From: Xylogone sp. PMI_703
Taxonomy: Eukaryota > Ascomycota > Leotiomycetes
NCBI GenBank assembly: GCA_021399445.1
Contig: JAJTUQ010000004.1
Coordinates: 5,828,001 to 5,892,000, forward strand
Reading direction: 5' to 3'
Length of the DNA stretch: 64,000 nt
This document shows, one piece after another, positions 24,779-37,057 of the stretch (position 1 is the first letter of the stretch; the number at the start of each line of letters is the position of its first letter). The translations under genes were made by a program, and so were the position numbers. The notes beneath the pieces are model-generated. The model made no database searches and had not been told where the DNA came from. It was given only the letters and a program-made list of their open reading frames with translations.

Positions 24779-25530
24779 ATGTCTGCTATTAGAAGGGCCA
24801 TGTCTGTTGTCTCAGTTTCACAAATACCCACTCTCTCTGCTCTTTATCGGTCAAAGAAACTTTCGCCACTTGCTGCAGGCACCCATGGCGGGGTATCTGT
24901 TCCACAACCTTCCCAAACTCTAAATAACCAGATCGGCCTAATCAAGGGTGATATAACTAAATTAGAAGTCGATGCTATTGTCAATGCAGCAAATAGTTCT
25001 CTGCGTGGAGGAGGAGGCGTTGACGGTGCAATCCATGCGGCTGCAGGACACGAGCTGCTCCTCGAGTGCCGCAAGCTCGGTGGCTGTGAAACCGGTTCAG
25101 CGAAGATCACAGGCGGCTACAAGCTCCCCTGCAAAAAGATCATTCACGCTGTAGGACCAGTATTCTACGATGATGAAGAAGAAGATTGTGCCAAGGCTCT
25201 AGCAGGATGCTACAAGACAGGTTTGCAATTAGCAGTAGAGAATGATTGCAAGAGCCTTGCATTCAGTGCAATTAGTACTGGCATCTACGGCTATCCTAAT
25301 GAAGCAGCGGCAAAAATCGCAATTCAGACCGTGAGAACATTTTTGGAAAGCGAAGATGGACCAAAGTTGGAAAAAGTTATATTTTGTACTTTTACGCAGA
25401 GGGACGATGATGCCTACCATAAGCTTCTTCCGTGAGTATATGATATATCCATAATTTTGAGATCCCCTCATTCCTGACAAAATTTAGGGCCTACTTTCCT
25501 CCTACAGAAGAAGACCAGCAAGTCGATTAG
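24779..25530 (+). CDS. Macro-domain protein (ADP-ribose / O-acetyl-ADP-ribose hydrolase type), 231 aa
   Basis: Two exons, 24779-25431 and 25488-25530, with a 56-nt intron whose removal adds the 14-codon tail. The macro domain spans about residues 52-215. It shows GDIT at the start, the catalytic/binding Asn motif NAANSSL (about 69-75), the glycine loop GGGGVDGAIH (77-86), and the second loop STGIYGYP. This matches the MacroD/YmdB-like group that removes ADP-ribose from acidic residues and deacetylates O-acetyl-ADP-ribose. I prefer the ATG at 24779 to the in-frame one at 24710. From 24779 the N-terminus (MSAIRRAMSV..., Arg/Ser-rich, no acidic residues for over 30 positions) looks like a mitochondrial presequence. 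The alternative start would add 23 residues ahead of it. Confidence 0.9.
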
Positions 25531-25916
25531 AGAGGAACTAAGGAGACTAAAGAAACTCAAAATTAAAATGTTCATAATCTAAAATACCTGCCATCAGTAT
25601 TGCGTCCTCAATGAAAAATTTCAGAGTAACTAATATAGGATGACACCATTGAATTTTAGTCCCAGTAAGAAGAGTATTTCCTAGAGAAATTACAAAATAT
25701 ATAGTACTTCTCCAGTAATCTGCAAATGACCACATTCTACTTTCGCTCCTTCCCTCTCAATAACTTTGGGCCTAAGGCATCCAGTATTCAAGTCCCACCA
25801 CGTCAAGAAATACAACTGACATTCTTCATTCTAGAAGAAATAGCACTATTTTCAGAGTTTTAGTTATTACTGTAAAGGTTCTGTAGCAGAACATTATACA
25901 TCCACCAATAAGCAAG
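25531..25916. other. Intergenic between tandem genes
   Basis: 386 nt, AT-rich. 3' flank of the macro-domain gene and promoter of the METTL16-like gene. No gene seen. Confidence 0.6.
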
Positions 25917-27494
25917 ATGCGGAAATTATACGATGACGGCATAGATTTTGAAGCTTTAGCAACGCGAGATCCAGATTTTGCTCAAGTGTAAGGGGAAGCA
26001 GGTTATTCATATGGCTCTATGACTAAATCTTTCCTAGGTTGAAGAGCAACGGCCAAGTCGATTTCAGCAATCCTGCCTCTGTACAACAACTTACCAAATC
26101 TCTTCTTAAACGGGACTTTGAACTGAAAATTGAACTTCCGGATGATAGGCTCTGTCCACCTGTAGGTTCTGTCACATAATGATATTTTTGCAACTTGCAT
26201 ATTCTGTATGTACTAGAGCATGATCTGATATTCCTAGGTTCCCAACCGTTTAAACTATATATACTGGATCCAAGATCTTTTAGATACCACCAGCGACTCT
26301 TTTTCAGAACTTTATGATCCTCAAAGGGTTGTCCGGGGCATTGACATTGGGACTGGAGCGAGTTGTATATATCCTCTTATAGGATGCTCACAGAGACCAA
26401 AATGGGAATTTATAGGCACTGGTAATTATATCAATTGTAAACTGATATATTTGCAGACCTTTAGCTAATACTTGATCTAGATATCGATGAGAAGAGCCTC
26501 CAGTATGCCAAACAAAATGTTGAAGCGAACCAGCTACAGACTCGAATAAAACTTTTGCAAACCAGACCGAATGATTCTTTAATACCTCTTGATAAGCTAG
26601 GCTTTGATCAGTATGCCAAAAATTGCAATGCAAGTTACTGTACCTAACGTTGCGATAGACTTGACTTCACCATGTGTAACCCCCCCTTTTACGAATCTAC
26701 TCAGGAGATGCTGGCTTCTGCAGAGTCCAAGCAACGCCCTCCTTTCTCGGCATGTACGGGATCCGAAACGGAGATGGTGACTCCTGGAGGCGAAGTAGCA
26801 TTTGTCTCGCGAAAGATTGACGAGAGCTTAATTCTCCAGAATAGAGTGCAGTGGTATACATCCATGGTAGGGAAGCTCTCTAGCATAAGCGTACTGATTA
26901 AGAAGCTTCGAGATAATAATATCAACAACTATGCTGTTACCGAGTTTGTGCAGGGGAATAAGACACGACGATGGGCTATTGGTTGGAGTTTTGGAGATTT
27001 GAGACCGAGAGTGGACGTCGCAAGGGGACTACATGGTCTACCAAAAGGATTGCTACCTTTTCCGCCGGAGTATATTATTTATGTATGTTCTTATATCAGA
27101 CTATATTGCATCAGGGCTAATGATGGTACAGTTGACAGGAAGGGCTGATTCCAGCCAAATAAAAGCTAGACTAAATGAGATAATGTCTCAGCTGTCTCTA
27201 CAGTGGACTTGGAAAGAGACCACGGCTGCTGGGATAGCTCTAGCAGAAAAAGATGTCTGGTCTCGTGCCTCACGAAGAGCCCTACGACGTAGTCAAGGAC
27301 ATACATCAGAATCCGAGAAGAACGAAGGTGAAGGTGGTAAGAAAGATATAGCATTGGGTGTGAAAATTCACGTCGAGGAACCCACTGAGGAAAGCTCTGA
27401 CCTGAAGACTACTATCCGCTGGTTAAAAGGACATGACTCTGTTCTGTTTGAAAGCCTATGTGGAATGCTAAAGCGGAAACTTATAGATTCATGA
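25917..27494 (+). CDS. METTL16: METTL16-family RNA N6-adenosine methyltransferase (U6 snRNA m6A type), 431 aa
   Basis: Six exons rebuilt from splice sites: 25917-25987, 26038-26161, 26238-26421, 26481-26610, 26659-27082 and 27132-27494. Introns are 48-76 nt and the frame closes at 431 aa. The order of motifs follows the METTL16 family. An N-terminal RDPDFAQ segment comes first, then PNRLNYIYWIQDLL, then the SAM-binding motif GIDIGTGASCIYPL. The catalytic NPPF tetrad sits at residues 177-180, close to its place in human METTL16. A Lys/Arg-rich insertion and a Trp-containing core follow. The family methylates the ACAGAGA box of U6 snRNA, which affects 5' splice-site recognition. The vertebrate C-terminal VCR domains are absent, as in other fungi. 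No single exon exceeds 424 nt, so the gene is easily missed by ORF scanning. Confidence 0.92.
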
Positions 27495-27666
27495 CAACAT
27501 TATCGTCATGAAAAGAACAAATAAATATGCTCTTATCCTGCTAGAATGCTTGATTTCCTATTGAAACCATGACACCTTCATGTGAAAATACCCAAGCTTT
27601 CCAACCCATCCCAACATAGAAGACTTATTTATATGTGCCTCTATTAGCCTTAAATATCTCTTATAT

Positions 27667-28465
27667 CTACCATTTGGCCTCCTTTCTGTCAAGGAAAGCC
27701 TTCAAAATCCCGATTATATTCTCTAAGGACGCAAGCCACACTTTCAGCTGAGCCTGCACCTTCTCCTGATCATCACCAAGCTTTGCGTAGAAATCTTTAC
27801 GGTATGGAGTCGCAGACATGGCAGCGCTGAAGATTGGCTTCACCATGAAGCTGTGGTGGGGCTTCAGTGTGTTGCCGTAGGCATCTCGGAAGGAGGCAGA
27901 AAGCTCTTCGGTTTCGGAGGCAACGTTTTTGGTAAGAGCTTGTGCTGTGAAGTCGAGTCCTCTAGATTTGTCAATGTTAGCAAGTGTACAACACCGAGAA
28001 CGATAGATGATCAAAGTGTTGAGTAATGACGTACCGGACCAGCCAAAGGAGACCCTCGGAAGCGGTGTGCTTCTTGGTTTTTAGCTCATTGACAACAAGA
28101 GCTTGAATACTTTCAGATTCGGCCGGAGCTGCAAGCTGCCTGTCTCTAACTTTCTACAGTATAATAAATATCATTTATCCTTGTAATGGGAGTCGAGCTA
28201 AGCTACCTTGACGTTACCTAGAATATCACTCTTGACAGGGGTGAAAGCTACAGATCCAAGGACATCTATATTTTGACTCAGTTAATCTCCCAATTATAGC
28301 AGTTTTCCAAATAGTCATACCGAAAAGCCCAGTTAGGGACTCGGCAGCTTCTAGGAATTCAGTTGTTGAAACTGCATTGTCGTTCGCTTTATCAATTGGG
28401 ACGTCTGTGAAGGACCGCTTCATGGTGTCGAGGTAGGTACCTCCTGGAGGGTAAGCTGTAGCCAT
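27667..28465 (-). CDS. Glycolipid transfer protein (HET-C2 type), 205 aa
   Basis: Cytosolic carrier that moves glycosphingolipids, probably glucosylceramide, between membranes. The Podospora relative HET-C2 is involved in heterokaryon incompatibility. Four exons: 28465-28321, 28265-28207, 28153-28035 and 27961-27667. Introns are 55, 53 and 73 nt and the product is 205 aa, the expected length. The sugar-headgroup recognition residues are in the canonical spacing: Asp62, Asn66, Lys69 and Trp105 (in LLWLVRGLDF). This matches HET-C2 D66/N70/K73/W109 offset by four. The C-terminal half carries the HHSF and AMSATPYRKDF segments seen in GLTP folds. It lies 172 nt from the end of the convergent methyltransferase gene. 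Confidence 0.94.
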
Positions 28466-28830
28466 ATTGAAAATGTCAACTTTAGAGCTTCTGTAGAATA
28501 ATGTGTTTTTGAGTTTTGAGTATGTATGAAATGAAATGAGAGCTGTTGTGGCAATGGGCTGTGCAATTAAGGGATTGTTGGACCTTGTTGGCCCTCGTAG
28601 CGGGGCTGCATGCCATCCCCACGTCAGTCCCCTCACCGCCCCTGAATTTCATGCCTGAGGCCTGAAAGTATCGATGATCTAGACGATGTCCCCCAGCATC
28701 AACAAAATAAGTAAAGATCTGCAAGTTAGGTACAGTGACCTGATTGATTGATTGATTTATTATTACTAGAAATTGATGTATAGTATTGATTATAAAAAGC
28801 CAGAATGCTGTATTTGCCAACTCCTATTCA
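28466..28830. other. Intergenic: GLTP promoter and PLD 3' flank
   Basis: 365 nt between two minus-strand genes. Contains a TGATTGATTGATTGATT run near 28740. No gene seen. Confidence 0.6.
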
Positions 28831-31675
28831 TTAGGTATAAACACTTTCTGTCCAAGCATTCACTTGAAGTCCTATATCTTTAATTAGATTTTGTATTCTG
28901 GAGCTTAGGACTATAGTCACTTACCTGGCTCAGCCATTGCGGCATCTTTTAGGAAATCCATTGGCATCCACACTAGATGTCCTTTGACACGATCAAGCTT
29001 TTCTCGAATATCATTTGGATCCATCATCATGTTGAATATATGGCCTGCTTTTACACCTCTCGGTGGCAGGAACCTATCATAATCCTCAAATGATTTAACT
29101 GGAAATGTTAGTATGTTTACTTTCGTTAAATATTGTGTTACTAACCATGATCATCTGGATCAGCATGGAAGAGTTCGCGGAAAGTTTCGGTATTGACCGT
29201 TGCCCTCTTGGTCCACAAGTCCCATAACTCATCGCTGAGTGGATCGGCAACAAATTCATAAGTTTCATCCATGTGTGGATCATTAGGAACATCCGGGGGT
29301 TGAACATTTGGATCGTTTGCAGCATCCAGTTCTTGCGGTTCTAATAGACCGAGGTGTTCCCTCCAGAGATAACGTCTAAGCGTAGTTGCGTGGTATCCCG
29401 CCTCATATGGCTTTCCTCCCATTGTGCTTTGTACCAATTTCGTGTCTGTCATGACGATAGACAGTTCACTATCATGGTCACCGAGCTGGGAGCGATCATT
29501 GATATTAGAGCTTCCGCAAATAACCGTCCTGTCGTCTACGATCAGAAGCTTGCCATGGACGTACAACTCTTCTTGGATCCAATTTTCAACTTCAGATTCT
29601 AATGATCCTTCCCACTTTTGGTCAACCAACTTGACTTGATTCAACATGGCAGATCCCGCAACGCTATCCATGCTGATAGGAGGCTTGTTGTTTCCTCCAG
29701 CAGCCTCGTACTTGCGCTTAGCGATAGCTCTTTGTTCAATTCCTTCAGCGGTAGAATCAGAAGATTTCCTACGCATGTGTCTATCTTTCCCGCCGTGGAC
29801 GTCGGTTGAGCCATGGATCCCTTCACCCATCAATTGTTCAGCTTCTGCCCTTTGCACATCCTGGTATTTGACTCCCGATTCTTCTTCTTGTTTCTTCATC
29901 TGTTCTGTGGTGTTTAGACGATCATACGAGCGCAAATTGAAGAAGAAGATATATTTCGTAGGATCTACTCCTTGAGCACGGATTTGCTCAAATATGGAGT
30001 GCTCTCCTCGCAATATGGATTTATATTGATAGTCCATTATTGCCCTTGTGCCAATGGCGGCATCTTCTCTCAGATCACCAGCAAAGCCTGGGATGGAAGG
30101 TATGATGATTATAACCCGAAAGGTCCGATCTTCCTTTCCCGCTCGTACTACTGCGTCCACAATGGCTCGACCGATGGTATTGTGTATAGGGGCCTGCTTA
30201 TCACCGGTCGCTGTAATAAAGAACTGATTTTCAATATACACGTAGTGCTGGGCATTCCGGATGACCTCACTGTATGCGTTCTGGATACTATGTTCTGTGA
30301 GTATTCCACTCGACCAATCTCCGCTACTTCGAACAACTTGGCCTGTCACTGTGCCCTTCTTAGAGCCAAATCCCTTGGTATCGAGAGGAGATAGCGGATG
30401 GTGGATGTATTGGCCAACAGGGTGCTTAGGTCTCTGGACCCCAATTAAATCCTCATCCGCGCCTTCTCGACCTTCCATTGTGATCCAGTCAAACCTTTTA
30501 TCGCGTTTATACTTATCTCGTTTGACGAAGTTCCAGCGTAATACGAAGTGTTCTGCGATATCGTATACACAGTCCCCAACGACGCCCATATGGACATCGT
30601 GCCACGGCATGCGGCCGTATTCTGCCTTTGAGAGCTCGTTAGCTTTCCAATCCTGGACATCCTTGAAGTCCATGACACGGTTATTATTGAAGTCTTGGCC
30701 TGGCCAGATTTCTTTAGCTATATTTTCAGGATGGACATCTGATAACGAGTGTTGGTGCATATCCCATCTCCCGAAGCACATGTCGAGACCGCCAATGAAG
30801 GCAACCTCATAATCAATAACAACGAACTTCTCATGATGGGCCCAGTAAAAGGTCATATCAGATACGTTCTCAAAGACGTTATGATCAGGATGGCGCATAA
30901 CTTTGATATTACCATGTCCCGGGGATCCCTCTGGACATAAGCCTTGCAAAGCATGTTTTGTATGCTCAGAGTTGCAGGTAATGGCAGCCTGGCAAGAAAT
31001 CAGACAGAATATCAAAAGAAGAATTGCTTATACTTACCGCAACTTCTCTATAAATTATAATACATATCTTCACTCCCGCCTCTGCTCGGCGTTTGAGAAC
31101 CTGGTCTATTCGCCACTCCTGATTGGCTTGCGGCGGCCGTCGTAAATATAATTCTGGAGAAAGCCACCAATCCGCGATGTAGATGGTCTCTTTAGCTCGC
31201 TCAAGAGCAACAGAGACCGCCTGTGTCTCTGGTCAGCCATCGATCATCAGTTATAGATACAGTATGGTTGGTGACCTACCCAAAAATAATCTCTCCCATC
31301 TACATACCATTTTATATTATTTCCCGGGCGTTCTGGTGCAAATGACCCAAATCTATGTGATTGGGCAATTTTGGTTCTCTTTTCATCAGTCTCCCTTTCA
31401 TGCTTTTCATCGTGACGGTGATTTGGGTTAATCTGATAGTTTAGTTAGTCAAGTGGATCCAATGTTCCATGGCAGATAGTATTGATACCAAGTTCGTGAA
31501 TTTGCCAAGTTGATGCCTAGTTCGCATTAGAATTCCATTGCTTTTGATCCTAACAGCAAGGCTATAATTACTTCTTATTTATAATAGCAGCTCTGAATCT
31601 GTAGAGTTTGGTGTCCCGAAGTTTATCTCGGGCTTTGTCCACCTCCTCGTCTAGCTTCTCTTTCGTATGCGGCAT
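28831..31675 (-). CDS. Phospholipase D, short fungal form without PX/PH domains, 841 aa
   Basis: Hydrolyses phosphatidylcholine to phosphatidate. Seven exons: 31675-31572, 31516-31489, 31432-31280, 31220-31038, 30988-29146, 29098-28925 and 28871-28831. Introns are 47-59 nt and the total is 841 aa. Both HKD catalytic motifs are present: HHEKFVVID at about 207-215 and HGKLLIVDD at about 634-642. IYRE and GSSNINDRS, typical of eukaryotic PLDs, are also present. The two terminal small exons restore the conserved C-terminus (GLQVNAWTESVYT). The first two exons (104 and 28 nt) are the least certain but end in correct phases. Yeast Spo14 is twice as long and carries PX-PH membrane-targeting domains; these are missing here. 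Regulation is therefore expected to differ from Spo14. Confidence 0.92.
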
Positions 31676-32584
31676 CCTGAAATGATAGTATACGAATGAA
31701 AGAACACAATGATTGTGGGCTCTGTTTGAATTTAACTTTGCCCAAATTACGTTTCACACGAAGCAATATTATCAGTCACTAGCCATTAAGAATTCTCACG
31801 CGATACGAGGAGGTGTACACTGCGTGTAAATACTGGTTCCTAGGAGGCTAGTATTCTGCATGTTTCGCGGTTCCCGGTCTAACGACGTCATCGACACCAA
31901 CATATCGAGGATACGGTTCCAATAGCGAGCCATACCAAGACGGGGCGACGGATGGCCCTTGGCATGGCCTTGAACACATCTCACGAGAAGGTAAGCGCAG
32001 CTGAAAATAGTATGGCCAAGATGGTGAAGATGAACAATGTTTTGCTGTAGTTCCTCTTCCAAATAGTACCTACTGGTTTTAGCATGAACTCCGATCCGCC
32101 GCCCAGCAATGGGTCAGCATAAATAATGCATCATTAAATTGTGCCGCACAGTCAGACCCTTGGGATCAGGTTCCAGGAATCTATGGGATCTAGCACTTGA
32201 TAGAGACTCTACAAAGTGGCTGATTGTCAATCAGACTTCAGTCGCTACCGTATGAAGAGGACACTGAGTCTTTCCTTTTTCTGAAGTCATACAAACACGT
32301 GATTGTACCTGGTCGGCGCTCTACTCCAATATCATGACCGTGGTCAACATTCAACTGTATGCTCCGTATCGTACAAGATGGGAAATCTCATAGGATAATG
32401 TCGGGAGGGCTTTGGGCCTTTCAATAGTTATGTTCAGGGAGACGCGGCGGAGGGAAATTCGGATGATAGGGACTTGGTCCGTGCGTACATGGCCTCGATA
32501 GGAAATTCGCAACTTTCGAGCCACATATTCTCAACAAACCCATTAACAGCAGAAGATACCCCCTTTCTTCCATTCTGCTGCGCA
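31676..32584. other. Shared divergent promoter region of PLD and SPF1
   Basis: 909 nt between head-to-head genes. An 88-codon minus frame at 31796-32062 has no recognisable features and is probably chance. No TATA box stands out. Confidence 0.5.
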
Positions 32585-35500
32585 ATGGCGCCTCTCGTGG
32601 ATAATCCGTTAATCTCTTCTGCTACTTTGTATAACCCTCGTGAGTACTCTCTTCATACTCAGAAGATAAAAAATTAACATTGGGTAGTGCCACTGTATCT
32701 CCATGCGTATGTGTGGCCCTTCGTGATTGTTTGGCCGATATTCTTGCGATACTACCTCTCCCAAGACCTCTATGATAAGCACATTGGTGGCCAGGAATGG
32801 ACATTCGTTTGGTGTGGAACAATTCTTACTGTGCAGAGTCTCTTTTGGCTCAGTACTCACTGGAGCGTTAACCTCCGAGCGCTCTTTACGGCTACCAAGG
32901 CCACCGATGTGCAGAATGCAAAGTTGATTAAAGTTCTGCCCATTGCAAACGCTGGTCTTGCAGATATCTGCAAGATACAGAGAGATAATGTGAGTTTTCT
33001 GTTCTTAGCAACAAGGTAAACTTCTTAACAACATCTACCCAGGCTGGTGGCAAAACCAACACCTCCTTCCTCTTTCAGAAGCGACGATTCCTCTATGATC
33101 CAGAAAAGAAGAGCTTTGCTCCGTTGACCTATGTGATCGATTATGACCCGAAACCCGCTCTTGGTTATTTCCAAAAGTCGAGAGGCATTGCCACTGAATC
33201 TGAATTGTCTAGGATCCAGCAACATTATGGCGACAATACCTTCGATATTCCGGTCCCTACCTTTACCGAATTATTTAAAGAACATGCTGTAGCACCTTTC
33301 TTTGTATTTCAGGTTTTCTGTGTTGGACTATGGATGTTGGACGAATATTGGTACTATTCGCTCTTTACCTTGTTCATGTTGGTCGTGTTTGAAAGCACTG
33401 TCGTGTGGCAACGGCAGAGAACTCTTAATGAATTCCGTTCAATGAGTATCAAACCATATGACATCTGGGTGTTCAGATTGAACAAATGGATAGAAACTCA
33501 GAGTGATAAACTCCTCCCCGGTGATTTGGTTTCTGTTGGCCGCACCAAAGAAGATAGTGGTGTTGCTTGTGATATGATTCTAGTCGAAGGTAGCGCTATT
33601 GTCAATGAAGCTATGCTTTCTGGAGAAAGCACACCATTGCTGAAAGATTCAATCCAGTTGAGACCTTCTGACGCTACCCTTGAGCCAGAAGGCCTTGACA
33701 AGACTGCCTTCCTCTATGGTGGAACTAAAGTCTTGCAAGTAACTCATGGGAATACCGAAGAGGAAAGACCAAAGATTTTATCCGGTGTTCCAACGCCTCC
33801 AGATAATGGAGCGATGGCAATTGTGGTAAAGACTGGTTTTGAAACTTCCCAGGGAAGTTTGGTTCGAACGATGATCTATTCAACGGAACGCGTCTCTGCC
33901 AATAATGCCGAAGCCCTTCTATTCATTCTCTTCCTCTTGTGTTTTGCTCTCGCGGCTTCATGGTACGTCTGGGATGAGGGTGTAAGGAAAGACCGAAAGC
34001 GTTCGAAGCTGCTCCTCGACTGTGTATTAATCATTACAAGCGTTGTACCACCAGAACTTCCCATGGAACTTAGTCTGGCTGTCAACACTAGTTTGGCTGC
34101 TCTCAGTCGTTACGCAATCTATTGTACCGAGCCATTCCGGATTCCATTTGCGGGCCGTGTTGATGTTGCATGTTTTGATAAGACGGGAACACTTACTGGA
34201 GAAGATCTTGTCGTAGAGGGAATTGCAGGTCTCGGGCTAGGCCATTCTGGCACCGACACCCCGCGTGAGAAAGATGGAGCGCATAGCCACATGACTCCCG
34301 TTTTGGAAGCTGGCTTGGAGACTACATTGGTTCTAGCAACTGCCCATGCTCTTGTTAAACTAGACGAAGGTGATGTAGTTGGGGATCCTATGGAAAAGGC
34401 CACCTTAACCTCCTTGGGATGGATTCTGGGGAAGAACGACACTTTGACAAACAAGCGAGCAGCCGCAATCTCAGGTGCATCTCCCGTTCCAGTATCCGTG
34501 CAGGTCAAACGCCGATTCCAATTCTCCTCCGCTCTTAAGCGCCAGAGCTCTGTCGCGACCGTTACCGTTGTAAATCCACAAATGGGAAAGAAAATCAAGA
34601 GTACCTTTGTCGGCGTTAAAGGAGCCCCTGAAACCATTCAGAAGATGCTTGTTGAGGTCCCTGCTGATTATGAAGAGACCTTCAAATACTTTACCCGAAA
34701 AGGCTCTCGTGTTTTGGCGTTGGCTTATAAACATCTTTCTACTGATAGTGAACTTGGATCTGGTAAAATCAATGACCTCAAACGAGAAAAGGTTGAGGAT
34801 CAACTACACTTCGCGGGATTCTTGGTCCTTCATTGCCCCCTTAAAGAGGATGCAAAGAAGTCTGTTCAGATGCTCAATGAGAGTAGCCATCGTGTTGTCA
34901 TGATTACTGGCGACAACCCACTCACAGCTGTTCACGTTGCCAGAGAGGTCGAGATTGTTGACCGAGATGTCTTGATCCTAGATGCTCCTGAACAAGACCA
35001 TTCTGGCGAGAAATTGGTTTGGCGGAGTGTAGATGACACTATTAGTATTCCAGTCGATCCTACCAAGCCTATTGATCAGAAGATTATCGATTCAAATGAT
35101 CTATGCGTCACTGGCTATGCCCTGGCGAAGTTTAAGGGTCAAGCTGCGCTATCTACTTTGTACCGCTATACATGGGTTTATGCTCGAGTTTCTCCGAAAC
35201 AAAAGGAAGAAATTTTAACTGGCTTAAAGGATCTTGGGTACCATACCCTTATGGCTGGTGACGGAACAAATGATGTCGGCGCTTTGAAACAGGCTCATAT
35301 TGGAGTTGCTCTACTCAATGGCTCCCAAGATGATCTTAACAAGATCGCAGAGCATTTCAGAAATACCAAGATGAAGGAAGTTTACGAAAAACAAGTTGCT
35401 ATGTTCCAGCGATTTAATCAGCCGGCCCCACCTGTTCCTGTTCACATTGCACACTTATATCCTCCTGGACCAAGCAACCCGCATTATGAGAAGGCCATGG

Positions 35501-36723
35501 AGCGTGAGGCTCAGAAAAAGGGTACAGCTGCGGCTCAGCTTGAAAACTCGACCAAGACCAACGCGATAGGAACCGTCACTACGCCTGCTGCCCAGGCTCT
35601 TATTGATCAGAACAGAACCCCGGAAGCTGCTGTGAAGGCTGCTAGTTTTGCAGATAAGTTCACTCAGAGTATGATGGAAACAGAGCTTGACGATGATGAA
35701 CCTCCCACCATCAAACTTGGAGACGCCTCCGTAGCAGCTCCATTTACGAGTAAACTCAGCAATGTTATAGCAATTCCTAATATTATTCGGCAAGGTCGCT
35801 GCACACTTGTGGCTACCATTCAGATGTATAAAATTCTTGCACTCAACTGTCTTATTAGTGCATACAGCCTCAGTGTTCTGTATCTTGAGGGTATCAAATT
35901 TGGCGATGGCCAGGTTACAATCAGTGGTATGCTGATGAGCGTTTGCTTCCTATCCATTTCTCGAGCAAAGTCCGTTGAGACTTTGTCGAAGGAACGCCCG
36001 CAGCCGAACATTTTCAACTTTTACATCATTGGTTCTATCCTGGGCCAATTCGCTGTTCATATAGTCACCCTGATTTATATTGCCCGTTTCTGCGACCGAC
36101 TTGCCCCGTAAGTAGACTCTTTGTCTCAACTGAATATGATGCTAATGTTATGTGTAGTCGTGACCAAGAAATTGATCTCGAAGGCGAGTTTTCCCCTTCA
36201 CTATTGAACAGCGCCGTCTATTTGCTGCAACTTATTCAGCAAATTTCTACATTTGCAATCAACTACCAAGGCCGGCCATTCCGTGAGGCTCTTTCGGGTA
36301 AGCATCTGCAGTTTGTGAGAATTCAACCAGCTAAACTAACAACTCTATTTAGAAAATAGGGGCATGTACTGGGGAATAATTGCTGTCTCTGCTATTGCAT
36401 TCTCCTGCTCGACTGAATTCATCCCGGAGATCAATGAGCAGATGAAGTTGGTTCCATTTACTCCAGAGTTCAAATACACCATGACACTCACCATGATCCT
36501 CGACTATTTGGGTTGCTGGGTAATTGAAAAGACGTTGAAAGCACTATTCAGTGATTACAAGCCAAAGGACATCGCCATTCGGCGACCCGATCAATTAGCT
36601 AGGGAGCAGAAGAGGAAAGAGGATGAGCTCCAGGAGATCATCAGGCGAGAAGAGGAAAAGAGCCGGAAGGAAATTGAAGCGCTTGAGGCGAAGTTGGCGG
36701 CAAGACAAGCTGGCCGTGCGTAG
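32585..36723 (+). CDS. SPF1: P5A-type P-type ATPase of the endoplasmic reticulum (Spf1/ATP13A1)
   Basis: Transmembrane-helix dislocase that removes mis-inserted tail-anchored and mitochondrial proteins from the ER. Loss in yeast disturbs ER Ca2+, sterols and glycosylation. Five exons: 32585-32639, 32688-32989, 33043-36107, 36158-36297 and 36353-36723. Introns are 48-55 nt and the product is 1310 aa. Visible motifs are the phosphatase loop SGEST, the P5A transmembrane signature PPELPMELS, the phosphorylation site DKTGTLTGED (Asp near 497), and the hinge GDGTNDVGALKQ. A hydrophobic C-terminal region comes next, followed by a Glu/Lys/Arg coiled tail. A charged Pro/Ala insertion sits between the hinge and the last membrane block, and is one reason the protein is longer than yeast Spf1 (1215 aa). 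The first exon encodes only 18 residues. Confidence 0.96.
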
Positions 36724-37057
36724 ATAGAAAGTGTTTTGTAGATTATCGCGTGTACTGACGGCCTTGATAGATTGTAATATAGTTTAGACAGTTATTCATA
36801 TGGCTACATTATTGCGCTGTGATACTAGTTATTCCTTGTTCTAGTTCCTTGAGGTAAGCAGACGCGACGACCTGAGATTGCCGAGAACGCCGAGATCTGG
36901 ATTCAGCTGAACAGGGATTCACCCTTGCCCAGCCTCGACGTCACCACCAAAAACAAGCCACCCAAACCAAGCTTGCGCGAAGCTCACCTCGACAGCTCCT
37001 CACTCCTTTCCACTTCTCCTCCCAGTCGCAAATCTCTCTCGCGACGTTCAATTGAAG
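36724..37057. other. Intergenic between SPF1 and YVC1
   Basis: 334 nt between tandem genes. An open frame crosses the right end (36925-37137) but starts without ATG and is out of frame with YVC1. It probably reflects 5'UTR sequence. Confidence 0.55.
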
